64,000 nt of DNA, taken from the NCBI RefSeq assembly GCF_018323985.1, contig NZ_AP024591.1, positions 1 through 64,000 on the forward strand. The letters are read 5' to 3'. Each line of letters begins with the position of its first letter. The first letter of the stretch is position 1. Shown here one piece after another: positions 17,741 through 27,796 of this stretch. The position numbers were made by a program, and so were the translations under genes. The notes beneath the pieces are model-generated. The model did no database searches. It was not told where the DNA came from and worked only from the letters and a program-made list of their open reading frames with translations. The stretch is from Enterobacter kobei (GTDB taxonomy: Bacteria > Pseudomonadota > Gammaproteobacteria > Enterobacterales > Enterobacteriaceae).

Positions 17741-19558
17741 TCATTCCTCCACCCGGACTTCACGAAACATTCCCATTTCCATGTGATAGAGCAAATGGCA
17801 GTGATACGCCCAGCGGCCAAGCGCATCTGCTGTCACTCTGTAACTGCGTTTTGTACCAGGGGGAACATCTATTGTGTGTTTACGAACCATGAAATTACCG
17901 TTTTCATCTTCCAGATCGCTCCACATACCATGCAGGTGAATGGGGTGAGTCATCATGGTATCGTTGATCAGCGTGATCCTGAGCCGCTCACCGTATTTCA
18001 GCAGCACCGGTGCGGCATCTGAAAACTTGATTCCGTTAAATGACCAGGCAAACTTTTCCATGTGGCCGGTTAAATGCAGTTCTATGGTACGGCCAGGTTC
18101 ACGTCCGTCAGGATCCTCAAAGCGGCTTTTCAAATCCGCGTACGTGAGAACCTTTCTTCCGTTATTTCGAAGACCAATACCCGGATCATTTAATTTCGGA
18201 GAGACGCTCATCGCCTGCATATCAACCAGTGGGTTATCCGTTTCTGACGCAGGATGACTTTGCATACCCGGCATTCCGGCCATCCGGGAATGATCCATAC
18301 CGGCCATGCTGCTGTGATCCATGGGCGCGGAGGATGTCCCGCTATCCGGAAGGTCAGCACCGTCCATAGACATCATCTCTCCGCTGTTATCCATGCCTCC
18401 CATCTGGCTGTGGTCCATTCCTGCCATATCATGTCCCATTCCCCCCATACCCATATCTTCCATGGTCAACAGAGGACGGGGATCGAGGGGGGGAACGGCA
18501 GCACTTAACCCCTCTCTCGTGGCCAGTGTCCCTCGAGCGTAACCGGTCCTGTCCATGGATTGTGCGAAGATGGTATAGGCCTCACCCTGAGGCTCCACAA
18601 TGACATCATAGGTTTCGGCAACGGCAATCCTGAATTCGTCAACGGTAACCGGGTTTACATACTGGCCATCTGCAGCCACGACCGTCATTTTCAGCCCGGG
18701 GATACGGATATCGAAATAGGTCATTGCCGAGCCGTTGATAAACCGTAAGCGTATCTTTTCACCGGGACGGAACAGTCCGGTCCAGTTTTTCAGCGGGGCC
18801 TGCCCGTTCATGAGATAGGTGTAGGTGTAGCCACTGACATCCGCGAGGTCAGTCGGATTCATTTTCATTTCAGCCCACATTTTCCGATCGGCAATGGTGG
18901 CTGACAGCCCCCTGGTATTCACGTCGCGGAAAAAAGAGCCAACGGTTGGTTTATTGAAATTGTAGTAATCCGACTGTTTTTTTAATTTTTTCAGCAGGCT
19001 GTGAGGATTTTCATCGGTCCAGTCAGACAACATGACCACATGCTCACGATCGTAAGCAAACGGTTCTGGCTCCCTGGCATCGATGATAATGGCACCGTAT
19101 ACCCCCTCCTGTTCCTGCAGACCGGAATGGCTGTGGTACCAGTAAGTCCCGTTCTGCTTAACCTTAAAGGTGTAAACGTAGGTATCATCAGGCTCTATGC
19201 CCATAAAACTCAGCCCCGGAACACCATCCATATTGGCCGGAAGAATAATGCCGTGCCAGTGAATGGACGTCTGTTCATTAAGACGGTTTTTGACCTTCAG
19301 GGTAATGGTGTCACCTTCTTTCCAGCGAAGAACGGGCCCCGGCAGGCCTCCATTGATTGTTTTGGCCTGACGCTCACTGCCCGTGATATTGACGGCCGTT
19401 TCACCAATGGTCAGGTCAAACTGAGTACCCTGCAGGGATGCGGCAACTGGCAGGCTCAGACTGGAACGCGCATTGAAACTCCATACGCCAAGACTTCCGG
19501 CTACGCCAGAGAGGGTTAACCCCTTCAGGAAAGTTCGTCGAGACGTTTTCAACAGCAT
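17741..19558 (-). CDS. pcoA: PcoA multicopper oxidase
   Basis: 605 residues from ATG 19558; ATG at 19564 would add two. Twin-arginine signal (SRRTFLKG) for folded export. Cupredoxin copper ligands are visible: HWHG, HSHSG, HPIHLHG and HCHLLYHMEMGM. A long Met-rich insert (about residues 365-430, with MGMGGMGHDMAGM) binds copper. It oxidises Cu(I) to Cu(II) in the periplasm. First gene of pcoABCD, with a PcoR box about 120 bases upstream. Confidence 0.96.
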   Translation of the reverse strand: MLLKTSRRTFLKGLTLSGVAGSLGVWSFNARSSLSLPVAASLQGTQFDLTIGETAVNITGSERQAKTINGGLPGPVLRWKEGDTITLKVKNRLNEQTSIHWHGIILPANMDGVPGLSFMGIEPDDTYVYTFKVKQNGTYWYHSHSGLQEQEGVYGAIIIDAREPEPFAYDREHVVMLSDWTDENPHSLLKKLKKQSDYYNFNKPTVGSFFRDVNTRGLSATIADRKMWAEMKMNPTDLADVSGYTYTYLMNGQAPLKNWTGLFRPGEKIRLRFINGSAMTYFDIRIPGLKMTVVAADGQYVNPVTVDEFRIAVAETYDVIVEPQGEAYTIFAQSMDRTGYARGTLATREGLSAAVPPLDPRPLLTMEDMGMGGMGHDMAGMDHSQMGGMDNSGEMMSMDGADLPDSGTSSAPMDHSSMAGMDHSRMAGMPGMQSHPASETDNPLVDMQAMSVSPKLNDPGIGLRNNGRKVLTYADLKSRFEDPDGREPGRTIELHLTGHMEKFAWSFNGIKFSDAAPVLLKYGERLRITLINDTMMTHPIHLHGMWSDLEDENGNFMVRKHTIDVPPGTKRSYRVTADALGRWAYHCHLLYHMEMGMFREVRVEE

Positions 19559-19674
19559 GCGCATTCCCTTATTTAAAGTATGGTTACTGACAGAATTCGA
19601 GAACCGATTTAAATTAAATTACTGGTTCATCCACTTACAATGAAATGAATCTAGCACACCTTAAGAAACAAATT

Positions 19675-19692
19675 CATTACAATCGTGTAATG
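19675..19692. promoter_or_regulatory. PcoR cop box in the divergent pcoA / 19793 promoter
   Basis: CATTACA-ATCG-TGTAATG is a perfect inverted repeat located between pcoA (minus) and the sponge gene at 19793 (plus). It matches the known copper box of pco/cop promoters. Its position about 100 bases from each start suggests it can serve both directions. Confidence 0.8.
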
Positions 19693-19792
19693 TACATAGC
19701 TGTATTACATTTACGTCATCTTCCCCACAGGTTGATTATTTTTATATATGATCATAAGGACATCTTTTATGTACCTCAGAAGGTAATTACAC

Positions 19793-20242
19793 ATGAATAT
19801 ATTAATCACGACCACTGCGTTTACAGCTTTATTTTGTGGGGCAGCTTTTGCTCAGTCCAGTGATATTGCCCATGAAGCACATCGATTTGTTAATAATGCC
19901 TCAGCCGTCAGTCATGTGAATTCCTCGACGCATGAAAACTTACCGGACAGGGTTAATAAAAACAACACGCCCTCATTCTCTGAAATGAATGAACATGAAA
20001 GGGCCATTGTTGCTCATTCATTTATGAACAACAGCGCGTCCTATGCGCATCAGAAAATGATTGAGGAACATAAAAAAATGCTGTCCGGCAGTGATGCAAA
20101 TTCAAAGACCTCGTCTTCTTCTTTTAACAAACTGAATGCCGGAGAAAAAGCCGCTCTCGTGCATGAGCAGGTCAATAATGCCGGTGCGGAAGCACATCAG
20201 ACGCAGGCAAGAAAGCTTCGCGGGCTGTATTCGACCAGGTAA
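19793..20242 (+). CDS. PcoE/SilE-like periplasmic metal-binding protein
   Basis: 149 residues. Signal peptide (NILITTTAFTALFCGAAFAQ) and three repeats of about 35-45 residues with the core HExxxxVNNxxAxxH, the same unit as in PcoE and SilE. Compared with these it has few methionines, so His dominates. Likely a copper sponge induced with pco through the shared cop box. It is known as a small gene between pcoA and the M23 peptidase gene in copper-silver islands. Confidence 0.8.
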   Translation: MNILITTTAFTALFCGAAFAQSSDIAHEAHRFVNNASAVSHVNSSTHENLPDRVNKNNTPSFSEMNEHERAIVAHSFMNNSASYAHQKMIEEHKKMLSGSDANSKTSSSSFNKLNAGEKAALVHEQVNNAGAEAHQTQARKLRGLYSTR

Positions 20243-20351
20243 CTGCAGGCGGGTTAGTGCTTAGCGTCAGGTGCGCAGCAGGGCTTTACTGACGGGTTAC
20301 GTAGCAGGACATGAGCCCCATATTGCTCTGCCGTAACCTGTTTCAGTCCCG

Positions 20352-20438
20352 TTAATCATCACCGTCGGGCTGGTCATACAGTTCCCAGAGCTTCAGGAGC
20401 AAACGGGAAACAAGATATGTTACAAAAATGACGACCAT
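20352..20438 (-). CDS. Possible 28-residue membrane peptide
   Basis: ATG at 20438 follows a GGGAG site eight bases upstream and encodes MVVIFVTYLVSRLLLKLW plus an acidic tail (YDQPDGDD). The hydrophobic-helix-plus-acidic-tail plan and good ribosome site suggest a real small membrane protein, antisense to the gap before the M23 peptidase gene. Confidence 0.35.
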   Translation of the reverse strand: MVVIFVTYLVSRLLLKLWELYDQPDGDD

Positions 20439-20530
20439 CAACGGTGCTCCCGATTAACTGACAGATGACACGCCTCCTGAAAACCCCTAGCATACGCCGC
20501 AGTGTTCATGCTAACGGCGAATTCCAGTAA

Positions 20531-21268
20531 ATGTATTCTACCGATGTCGTAAAAGAAAATGCCTACCTTTCAGCCACCCGCTCGGGGCTGGAATCGAACG
20601 AGATCGCTACTCTTCAGCGCTCCTTGCCTTCCCGGTTTAATCTGCGGCATTTGAAAAAAAATGAATCATTAAAACTCGTACTGCAAAAGAAAGCGGGAAA
20701 ATCACGTGTCGTGGCCTATAAATTTACGTCCGGTTCATTTAATTACACGGCGTATCGTATATCAGATAAAAAGTTCTATAACCTTTCCGATACTTCCGGG
20801 AAAGGCAGTCTCGATTATCCGTTACCGGCCACAGCAAGACTCAGTTCGCCTTTCAATCCTGCAAGACTTAACCCGGTATCGGGAAAAGTGAGTCCCCATA
20901 ATGGCATTGATTATTCCATGCCCATGAACACGAAAATAGTCAGCGTCATCGACGGAAAAATCACCCGGGCCGAATACAACAGTACCATGGGATATTTTGT
21001 TGAAGTAACGGGAAAAGCCGGTGTTAAAACTCGCTATCTCCACCTCAATAAAATACTCGTTACTAAAGGGGCCAGGGTTACACGGGGAGGTGCTATTGCG
21101 TTATCCGGTAACAGCGGACGTTCATCCGGTCCTCATCTGCATTACGAGCTGGTCATCAATAACAACTCTGTTAACTCTCTGGCGTTCCGGGCAGCGGCAC
21201 CCGCTGATAACAAACTCGAACAGCATGCCTTTGCGCATGCCAGAGACTACGAACGATACCTGGACTGA
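20531..21268 (+). CDS. pcoG: M23 family metallopeptidase of the copper island
   Basis: 245 residues. LytM domain at about 110-215 with zinc ligands in HNGIDYSMP and HLHYE. The preceding 90 residues resemble the OapA/LysM-like region of MepM-type endopeptidases. No signal peptide is present and the ATG has no clear ribosome site, so the gene may be 5'-truncated relative to exported relatives. Expected role: cutting peptidoglycan cross-links, possibly repairing the wall under copper stress. Confidence 0.8.
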   Translation: MYSTDVVKENAYLSATRSGLESNEIATLQRSLPSRFNLRHLKKNESLKLVLQKKAGKSRVVAYKFTSGSFNYTAYRISDKKFYNLSDTSGKGSLDYPLPATARLSSPFNPARLNPVSGKVSPHNGIDYSMPMNTKIVSVIDGKITRAEYNSTMGYFVEVTGKAGVKTRYLHLNKILVTKGARVTRGGAIALSGNSGRSSGPHLHYELVINNNSVNSLAFRAAAPADNKLEQHAFAHARDYERYLD

Positions 21269-21301
21269 TAACGGGACCGCGACGCGGCCCCGTCTGCCGG
21301 A

Positions 21302-21499
21302 TTAATTTTTTTTATCGTTTTCACTTCCGTGATGTTGATGATCTCCATGCCCTCCGTGGCCGTGGAAAAGATGCATTAGCGGGCAGACCAGCAATAACAG
21401 ATATGGCCAGTAACCTGCCACATGTGACCAGTGTTCGCGCAGGAGAGCAAATGCCGCGATCGCGGCGACAGCAATAAGCGCATAGGTGGTACTTTTCAT
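21302..21499 (-). CDS. Small DUF2933-type membrane protein
   Basis: 65 residues: two hydrophobic segments (TYALIAVAAIAAFALL and YWPYLLLLVCPLMHLF) followed by a His-rich tail HGHGGHGDHQHH. Such DUF2933 proteins accompany metal-efflux genes and may bind metal at the inner membrane. It lies 40 bases downstream of silP in the same direction. Confidence 0.8.
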   Translation of the reverse strand: MKSTTYALIAVAAIAAFALLREHWSHVAGYWPYLLLLVCPLMHLFHGHGGHGDHQHHGSENDKKN

Positions 21500-21539
21500 A
21501 CTGGACTCCTTCTGTTCGTAACTGACCCTTCACTCAGTG

Positions 21540-23987
21540 TTATTTCCCGAGCCTGACACTTTTCAGACGCAACGCATTCACAATGACGCTGACGGAGGAA
21601 AGAGCCATGGCCGCCGCCGCAATAACTGGCGACAGCAGTATTCCATACACAGGATAAAGCAGACCTGCAGCCACAGGCACGCCAAGTGCGTTGTAGATAA
21701 ATGCAAAAAACAGATTCTGACGGATATTTTTCATGGTGATCTCTGACAGATGACGGGCCCTGTTCAGTATCATCAAGTCGCCTTTGAGAAGGGTGACTCC
21801 GGCACTTTCAATTGCCACATCTGTACCCGTTCCCATGGCTATACCCACGTCAGCCGCTGCCAGCGCCGGGGCATCATTCACACCGTCTCCGGCCATCGCA
21901 ACCACATGGCCAGACGCTTTCAGTCGGGTTATCACTGCTTTTTTGCCATCCGGCAGAATTCCGGCTTCAACCTCATCTATTCCCAGTTTCCGTGCGACTG
22001 CTTCAGCAGTAAGCTGGTTATCCCCGGTGAGCATAACAATGCGGATCCCCGCCTGACGCAAAGCTTTAAGCGCATCCGGCGTGGTTGTTTTCACGGGATC
22101 CGAGATAGCTATCAGGCCTGCAAGGTCCCCGTCTGTGGCCACATAGATAACGGTAGCGCCTTCCATCCGCAACGTATCCGCAACGGCCTTTTGATTATCA
22201 ATAACGATACTGTTTTCCTGCATAGCCAGTTCATTACCAATAACAACCCGTTGACCTTCGACATCGCCTGAGACACCTTTACCCGACGGTGCATCGAAAT
22301 GAGTGACTGCGGGTATTGCGATCCCCTTTTCCTGTGCTGCTTTAACTACAGCCATACCCAGCGGATGCTGCGAGCCTTTTTCCACTGCGGCTGTTACACG
22401 CAAAAGAGATGTTTCCCCACCCGGATTGAGACTGATAATCCCTGTCACCGTAGGCGAACCTTCCGTGAGCGTGCCTGTTTTGTCGACAACCAGCGTGTCC
22501 ACTTTTTCAAGACGCTCAAGGGCTTCGGCATTCCTGATTAACACCCCGGCCTGGGCTCCTTTGCCCACCCCCACCATTATCGACATCGGCGTGGCCAGCC
22601 CCAGCGCGCAGGGACAGGCAATAATCAGGACCGACACAGCCGCAATGAGACCGTGCGCCATCCTGGGCTCGGGCCCCCAGACAGACCAGATCACGAAAGC
22701 AACAACCGCGATAAGTATCACCAGAGGAACAAACCAGCCTGAAACGCTGTCAGCCATTCTCTGGATGGGGGCACGCGAACGCTGTGCATCAGCGACCATC
22801 TGAACAATTCGTGAGAGCATTGTTTCATCACCGACTTTCTCTGCACGGATGATGAGACTCCCTGTCTGATTAATGGTCCCCCCGATGACAGGGTCACCCT
22901 CCGTTTTGGTAACCGGCATAGATTCCCCGGTCACCATCGATTCATCAACGGTTGTTTTGCCTTCGATCACAATACCGTCGACCGGAATACTCTCTCCAGG
23001 TCTGATGCGGAGCTTATCGCCAGGCAGAACATCTTCCGCATTAATATCCGTTTCATGACCGTCATGATCCAGCCGCCTGGCGGTTTTGGGGGCAAGATTC
23101 AGTAGTGCAGTAATGGCACCTGAGGTTTGTTCCCGTGCCCGCAGCTCAAGAACCTGTCCCAGCAGAACAAGCACCGTAATAACTGCTGCGGCTTCAAAAT
23201 AAACGGCCACCAGGCCATCCATGTTTCTGAACGATGCAGGAAACCAGGAGGGGAAGACGGTTGCAATGACGCTGTACACCCAGGCTACGCCGGTGCCCAT
23301 TGCAACAAGGGTAAACATATTCAGGGAGCGGTTACGTAACGACATTCCGGCCCGGGCGAAGAATGGCCAGCCACACCACAACACGACAGGAGAGGCCAGA
23401 AGCAGCTGCAGCCATGTGTTGTACTGTGGCGGTACTGTATTCCTCAAGGCGGGAAACAGATGAGATCCCATTTCGAGTACCAGAACCGGAAACGCCAGCA
23501 ACAACCCCAGCCAGAAGCGTCTTGTCATGTCGCGAAGTTCATCACTTGGCCCCGTGGATGCCGTAGCTACGAGCGGCTCCAGTGCCATTCCACAGACAGG
23601 ACAGCTTCCGGGACCACTGCGGCGTATCTCCGGGTGCATCGGACATGTCCACACACCTTCAGAATTCTCTTTCTCCGCCTGGTGGTGAGGCTGTTTTATC
23701 TGATCAGGGCTGACTTCGTGATGATCGTGGTGATGGTGATGGGAATGTTCACTGGCATCTTCGGTAAGATAACGATCGGGATGGGCTTTAAATTTACTAT
23801 CACAGCTGGCGGAGCAGAAATAAAGTTGATGGTCCTGGTATCGAATGCTGCTGTGCGCCCTGTCGGGCAGGATGGCCATCCCGCACACGGGATCTCTCAC
23901 CTTATGCAATACGTGGCTCTCGTCCGGGGATAATGTCTGCTCAGAAGCAGTCTGGTTGTTGTGTTGCACTGCATTGTCATTTTTCAC
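21540..23987 (-). CDS. silP: SilP Cu/Ag-translocating P1B-type ATPase
   Basis: 815 residues. N-terminal YHS-type domain (VRDPVCGM...YFCSASC, about 30-65), His-rich run at about 80-90, heavy-metal-binding segment WTCPMHPEI (about 112-140), then the P-type core: CPCALGLATP in a membrane helix, phosphorylation motif DKTGTLTEG and hinge GDGVNDAPALAAADVG. It exports cytoplasmic Ag(I)/Cu(I) to the periplasm, from where SilCBA removes it. There is no classical GMxCxxC domain. Confidence 0.95.
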   Translation of the reverse strand: MKNDNAVQHNNQTASEQTLSPDESHVLHKVRDPVCGMAILPDRAHSSIRYQDHQLYFCSASCDSKFKAHPDRYLTEDASEHSHHHHHDHHEVSPDQIKQPHHQAEKENSEGVWTCPMHPEIRRSGPGSCPVCGMALEPLVATASTGPSDELRDMTRRFWLGLLLAFPVLVLEMGSHLFPALRNTVPPQYNTWLQLLLASPVVLWCGWPFFARAGMSLRNRSLNMFTLVAMGTGVAWVYSVIATVFPSWFPASFRNMDGLVAVYFEAAAVITVLVLLGQVLELRAREQTSGAITALLNLAPKTARRLDHDGHETDINAEDVLPGDKLRIRPGESIPVDGIVIEGKTTVDESMVTGESMPVTKTEGDPVIGGTINQTGSLIIRAEKVGDETMLSRIVQMVADAQRSRAPIQRMADSVSGWFVPLVILIAVVAFVIWSVWGPEPRMAHGLIAAVSVLIIACPCALGLATPMSIMVGVGKGAQAGVLIRNAEALERLEKVDTLVVDKTGTLTEGSPTVTGIISLNPGGETSLLRVTAAVEKGSQHPLGMAVVKAAQEKGIAIPAVTHFDAPSGKGVSGDVEGQRVVIGNELAMQENSIVIDNQKAVADTLRMEGATVIYVATDGDLAGLIAISDPVKTTTPDALKALRQAGIRIVMLTGDNQLTAEAVARKLGIDEVEAGILPDGKKAVITRLKASGHVVAMAGDGVNDAPALAAADVGIAMGTGTDVAIESAGVTLLKGDLMILNRARHLSEITMKNIRQNLFFAFIYNALGVPVAAGLLYPVYGILLSPVIAAAAMALSSVSVIVNALRLKSVRLGK

Positions 23988-24113
23988 AGTAACTCTCCTT
24001 ATGCATACCGAAGCATCTTCTGTCTTCAGGGTATGTCATGGATGCGATTACCACGAATGCCGCCGGCATAAGAGTGCCTGCTGCCGGCGTCCCGTTATCA
24101 GCCGTTCCGCTGA

Positions 24114-24560
24114 CTATTCGATTCGCTGGAAGACTTTTTTACTTCCATCCGGTGAGAATGCGATAACATCGTAAGCCTCTTTTCGGGCTCCCATCTCCAT
24201 TCCAGGACTTCCTGCTGGCATACCGGGGGTGGCGAGACCGTATATACCTGAACCAGACTGCATTGCCTTATGTATCGTTGTCGCAGGCACATGGCCTTCA
24301 ATGATCAAATTACCGGCAACCGCGGTATGACAACTTCGCAGTCCTGCAGGAATAGCATGCTTTTCTTTCAGGGCTGACAGCGCCTGATCATTCATGACGT
24401 GAGTTCGTACTTCAAACCCGTCCTTTTCCATCGCCTTGCCCCACAGGGAACAGCAACCACAGTTTTCAGACTTGTACATGTCTATTACTTTTTCACCTGC
24501 CATTGCAGGAAGTGAAAGGCCAAAAGCCAGGGTCATTACAATTATTTTTTTCATACTCAC
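24114..24560 (-). CDS. silG: SilG, DUF411 periplasmic metal-binding protein
   Basis: 148 residues with signal peptide (MKKIIVMTLAFGLSLPAMA). The mature part has SENCGCCSLWGKAM, the CGCC motif of the DUF411 family, plus conserved His and Met residues (GHVPATTIHK, GSPGMEMG). Likely a periplasmic Cu/Ag-binding protein. Located between silA and silP in the usual sil order, behind a terminator. Confidence 0.9.
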   Translation of the reverse strand: MSMKKIIVMTLAFGLSLPAMAGEKVIDMYKSENCGCCSLWGKAMEKDGFEVRTHVMNDQALSALKEKHAIPAGLRSCHTAVAGNLIIEGHVPATTIHKAMQSGSGIYGLATPGMPAGSPGMEMGARKEAYDVIAFSPDGSKKVFQRIE

Positions 24561-24607
24561 CTCTGTATGTTATCGATATAAACCCTGACGTCAGGGTGAA
24601 TTTATGC

Positions 24608-24634
24608 AAAAGGACACCCGCAGGGGTGCCCTTT
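24608..24634 (-). terminator. Terminator after silCFBA
   Basis: On the minus strand the stem GGGCACCC/GGGTGTCC is followed by TTTT just after the silA stop, separating silCFBA from silG-silP. Confidence 0.65.
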
Positions 24635-24639
24635 CAGGG

Positions 24640-27600
24640 TTATGACACGCTCTTTTTATGTCTGCGCAGCCAGATGAGTTTATAGGCGGCAGGAATAATG
24701 AACAGGGACAGCAGCGGAGCTGTGATCATCCCGCCAATCATGGGGGCCGCGATACGGCTCATGACTTCTGAACCTGCGCCGGTACCCCAGAGTATCGGCA
24801 GCAGACCCGCGATGATCACCGCCACGGTCATGGCTTTCGGCCGGACACGCAGCACGGCACCATGATAAAGGGCTTCATCAAGACCTTCCGGTGTGAACGT
24901 TTCTTTGTTTGACAGTTCCGGATGCGCTTCAATGGCATGACGCAGATACATCAGCATGACCACGCCAAACTCTGCTGCCACACCGGCCAGGGCGATAAAC
25001 CCGGTTCCGGTTGCGACTGACATATGGAAGCCCTGCCAGTACAGGAACCATATCCCGCCAACCAGGGCGAACGGCAGACTCATCAGGATCAACAACGCTT
25101 CATCAACCCGGCGGAACGCCAGATACAACAGGATGAAAATGATCATCACCGTCATCGGCACCATCAATTTAAGTTTCTTGTTGGCGTGCTCAAGCAGTTC
25201 AAATTGTCCGGAGAATGACACGCTGGTACCCGGTCTAAGTTTCACTTTCTGACTGATAGCCGTTTTAATATCATTAACCACCGACACCATATCCCTGCCG
25301 CGCGCGTCAATGTAAATCCAGCTGGCTGGACGGGCATTTTCCGTTTTCAGCATAGTCGGCCCTGAAACGACCTTAATATCCGCGACATCGCCCAGCGTGA
25401 TCTGCTGCTTCATCGGGGTCAGGATCGGCATCTGTTTCAATGCATTTGGACTGTTCCGATAATCCTGCGGATAGCGAATATTAATCGGGTAGCGGGCCAC
25501 GCCTTCAACCGTTTCCCCTACCGTTGCGCCGCCGATGGCTGATGAGACAAACAGCTGTACATCACCAACAGTCATACCGTAACGGGACGCTTTTTCCCGG
25601 TTGATATCGATATCGATGTAACGCCCGCCTTCAAGTCGCTCAGCCAGGGCAGACACCACGCCCGGCACGGTTTTGGCTACCGCCTCGATACTCTGCGCAG
25701 TCGCATCAATATCGGCCAGGACAGTCCCTGAGACCTTGATACCTATCGGGCTTTTGATCCCGGTTGAGAGCATATCAATACGGTTACGGATTGGCGGAAC
25801 CCAGAGGTTTGCCAGACCCGGTAAACGGACGGTCTTGTCGAGTTCTTCAATAATCTTGTCAATCGTCATACCCGGACGCCACTGATCCTCAGGTTTGAGC
25901 TGGATCGTGGTTTCCACCATTTCAAGCGGTGCGGAATCCGTTGCGGTCTCTGCTTTACCGGTCTTGCCAAATACAGAGGCCACTTCAGGAACGCTTTTGA
26001 TTAACTTGTCCGTCGTCTGCAGGAGTGCTGCAGCTTCTGCCGGAGAGACGCCAGGCAATGTTGATGGCATATACAGCAGGTCGCCCTCATTGATCTTCGG
26101 CAGAAACTCCCCCCCCACCTGACTCAATGGCCATATAACGGTGAAAATGGACAAGGCCGCAACCAGCAGGGTTGTTTTTGGCCAATGGAGGACCCGCAGC
26201 AGCAATGGATGATACGCTTTGATCAGCACCCGGTTCAGGGGGTTACTGGTCTCGGCAGGAATTTTTCCCCGGATCCAGAATCCCATCAAGATCGGAATGA
26301 CAATGATGGCCAGCGCGGCCGCTCCCGCCATGGAGTACGTTTTCGTGAATGCCAGCGGGCCAAACAGACGTCCTTCCTGACCTTCCAGGGTAAAGATAGG
26401 AATAAAGGACAGGGTGATGATCAGCAGGCTGATAAACAGTGCGGGTCCCACTTCCACGGAGGCGTCGGTAATCACCTTCCAGCGGGTGGCGTTGTCAATC
26501 TGCTCACCCGGATGCTGATGATCCCACTCCTCAAGCCGTTTATGCGCATTCTCAATCATCACAATGGCGGCATCCACCATCGCACCGACGGCAATAGCTA
26601 TCCCTCCCAGCGACATGATATTGGCGTTTAGTCCCTGGAAGTGCATGACGATAAAGGCGATACACAGGCCAAGCGGCAGAGAGATAATCGCCACCAGGGC
26701 AGAACGTACGTGCCACAGGAACAGGGCACAGACGATGGCCACCACGAAAAACTCTTCCAGAAGTTTGGAACTGAGGTTATCAATCGCCCGGTCGATTAAC
26801 TGGCTGCGATCGTAGGTGGTCACGATTTCAACGCCTTCCGGCAGACTGGCCTTCAGCGTGTCCAGTTTATCCTTGACTGCTGTGATAACGTCGCGCGCAT
26901 TTTTACCCGACCGCAGGATCACCACGCCGCCAGCAACTTCCCCCTGGCCGTTCAGTTCGGCAATACCACGCCGCATTTCAGGCCCGGTCTGCACGCGGGC
27001 AACATCCCGCAAATAAACCGGCACGCCGTTCTCGCCTGTTTTCAGGACGATGTTATTAAAATCATCAATGCTCTGCAGATAGCCGCTGGCGCGGGCCATA
27101 TACTCCGCTTCGGCTATTTCAACGGATGAACCACCGGCTTCCTGGTTAGATGATTCAAGAGCCTGTTTCACTTCGGGCAGGCTGATCCCATACTGGGACA
27201 GTTTTACCGGATTGACCTGAATCTGGTACTGCTTCACCACGCCACCGACCGAGGCTACCTCAGCCACGTTCGGGATGGTCTTCAGTTCAAATTTCAGAAA
27301 CCAGTCCTGCAAAGAACGCAGTTCTGAAAGGTCGTGTTTTCCGCTGCGATCGACCAGGGCATATTCAAATATCCAGCCCACTCCCGTGGCGTCCGGGCCG
27401 ATTTCAGAGCTCACACCCGCAGGCAGTTTGCCCTGAACCTGATTCAGGTATTCCAGCACGCGCGAACGGGCCCAGTACAGATCGGTGCCGTCTTCAAAAA
27501 TGACATACACATACGAATCACCGAACTGTGAAAAGCCACGCACGGTTTTTGCGCCAGGTACGGACAGCATGGTGGTGGTAAGCGGATAGGTGACCTGGTT

Positions 27601-27786
27601 TTCTACAATCTGCGGGGCCTGTCCGGGATAGCTGGTTTTAATAATGACCTGCACATCTGACAGGTCAGGCAGCGCATCGACCGGCGTGTTAATTATCGTC
27701 CATGTGCCCCAGATGCTGAGAAACAGTGCGCCCATCATGACCAGGAAACGGTTGGCGACAGAGCGCCGGATAATCCATTCAATCAT
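24640..27786 (-). CDS. silA: SilA RND cation/proton antiporter
   Basis: 1048 residues, the full length of CusA/SilA heavy-metal RND pumps. Twelve membrane helices, two large periplasmic loops, and the conserved charged helix-IV motif (GGIAIAVGAMVDAAIVMIEN). It is the inner-membrane engine of the SilCBA tripartite complex that pumps Ag(I)/Cu(I) out of the periplasm using the proton gradient. It follows silB by ten bases. Confidence 0.97.
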   Translation of the reverse strand: MIEWIIRRSVANRFLVMMGALFLSIWGTWTIINTPVDALPDLSDVQVIIKTSYPGQAPQIVENQVTYPLTTTMLSVPGAKTVRGFSQFGDSYVYVIFEDGTDLYWARSRVLEYLNQVQGKLPAGVSSEIGPDATGVGWIFEYALVDRSGKHDLSELRSLQDWFLKFELKTIPNVAEVASVGGVVKQYQIQVNPVKLSQYGISLPEVKQALESSNQEAGGSSVEIAEAEYMARASGYLQSIDDFNNIVLKTGENGVPVYLRDVARVQTGPEMRRGIAELNGQGEVAGGVVILRSGKNARDVITAVKDKLDTLKASLPEGVEIVTTYDRSQLIDRAIDNLSSKLLEEFFVVAIVCALFLWHVRSALVAIISLPLGLCIAFIVMHFQGLNANIMSLGGIAIAVGAMVDAAIVMIENAHKRLEEWDHQHPGEQIDNATRWKVITDASVEVGPALFISLLIITLSFIPIFTLEGQEGRLFGPLAFTKTYSMAGAAALAIIVIPILMGFWIRGKIPAETSNPLNRVLIKAYHPLLLRVLHWPKTTLLVAALSIFTVIWPLSQVGGEFLPKINEGDLLYMPSTLPGVSPAEAAALLQTTDKLIKSVPEVASVFGKTGKAETATDSAPLEMVETTIQLKPEDQWRPGMTIDKIIEELDKTVRLPGLANLWVPPIRNRIDMLSTGIKSPIGIKVSGTVLADIDATAQSIEAVAKTVPGVVSALAERLEGGRYIDIDINREKASRYGMTVGDVQLFVSSAIGGATVGETVEGVARYPINIRYPQDYRNSPNALKQMPILTPMKQQITLGDVADIKVVSGPTMLKTENARPASWIYIDARGRDMVSVVNDIKTAISQKVKLRPGTSVSFSGQFELLEHANKKLKLMVPMTVMIIFILLYLAFRRVDEALLILMSLPFALVGGIWFLYWQGFHMSVATGTGFIALAGVAAEFGVVMLMYLRHAIEAHPELSNKETFTPEGLDEALYHGAVLRVRPKAMTVAVIIAGLLPILWGTGAGSEVMSRIAAPMIGGMITAPLLSLFIIPAAYKLIWLRRHKKSVS

Positions 27787-27796
27787 CGTCGTCTCC

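Noticed and set aside
15452..23987. Many plus-strand frames over pco and sil genes
   Set aside because: All lie opposite recognised minus-strand genes; they lack ribosome sites and domain sequence.
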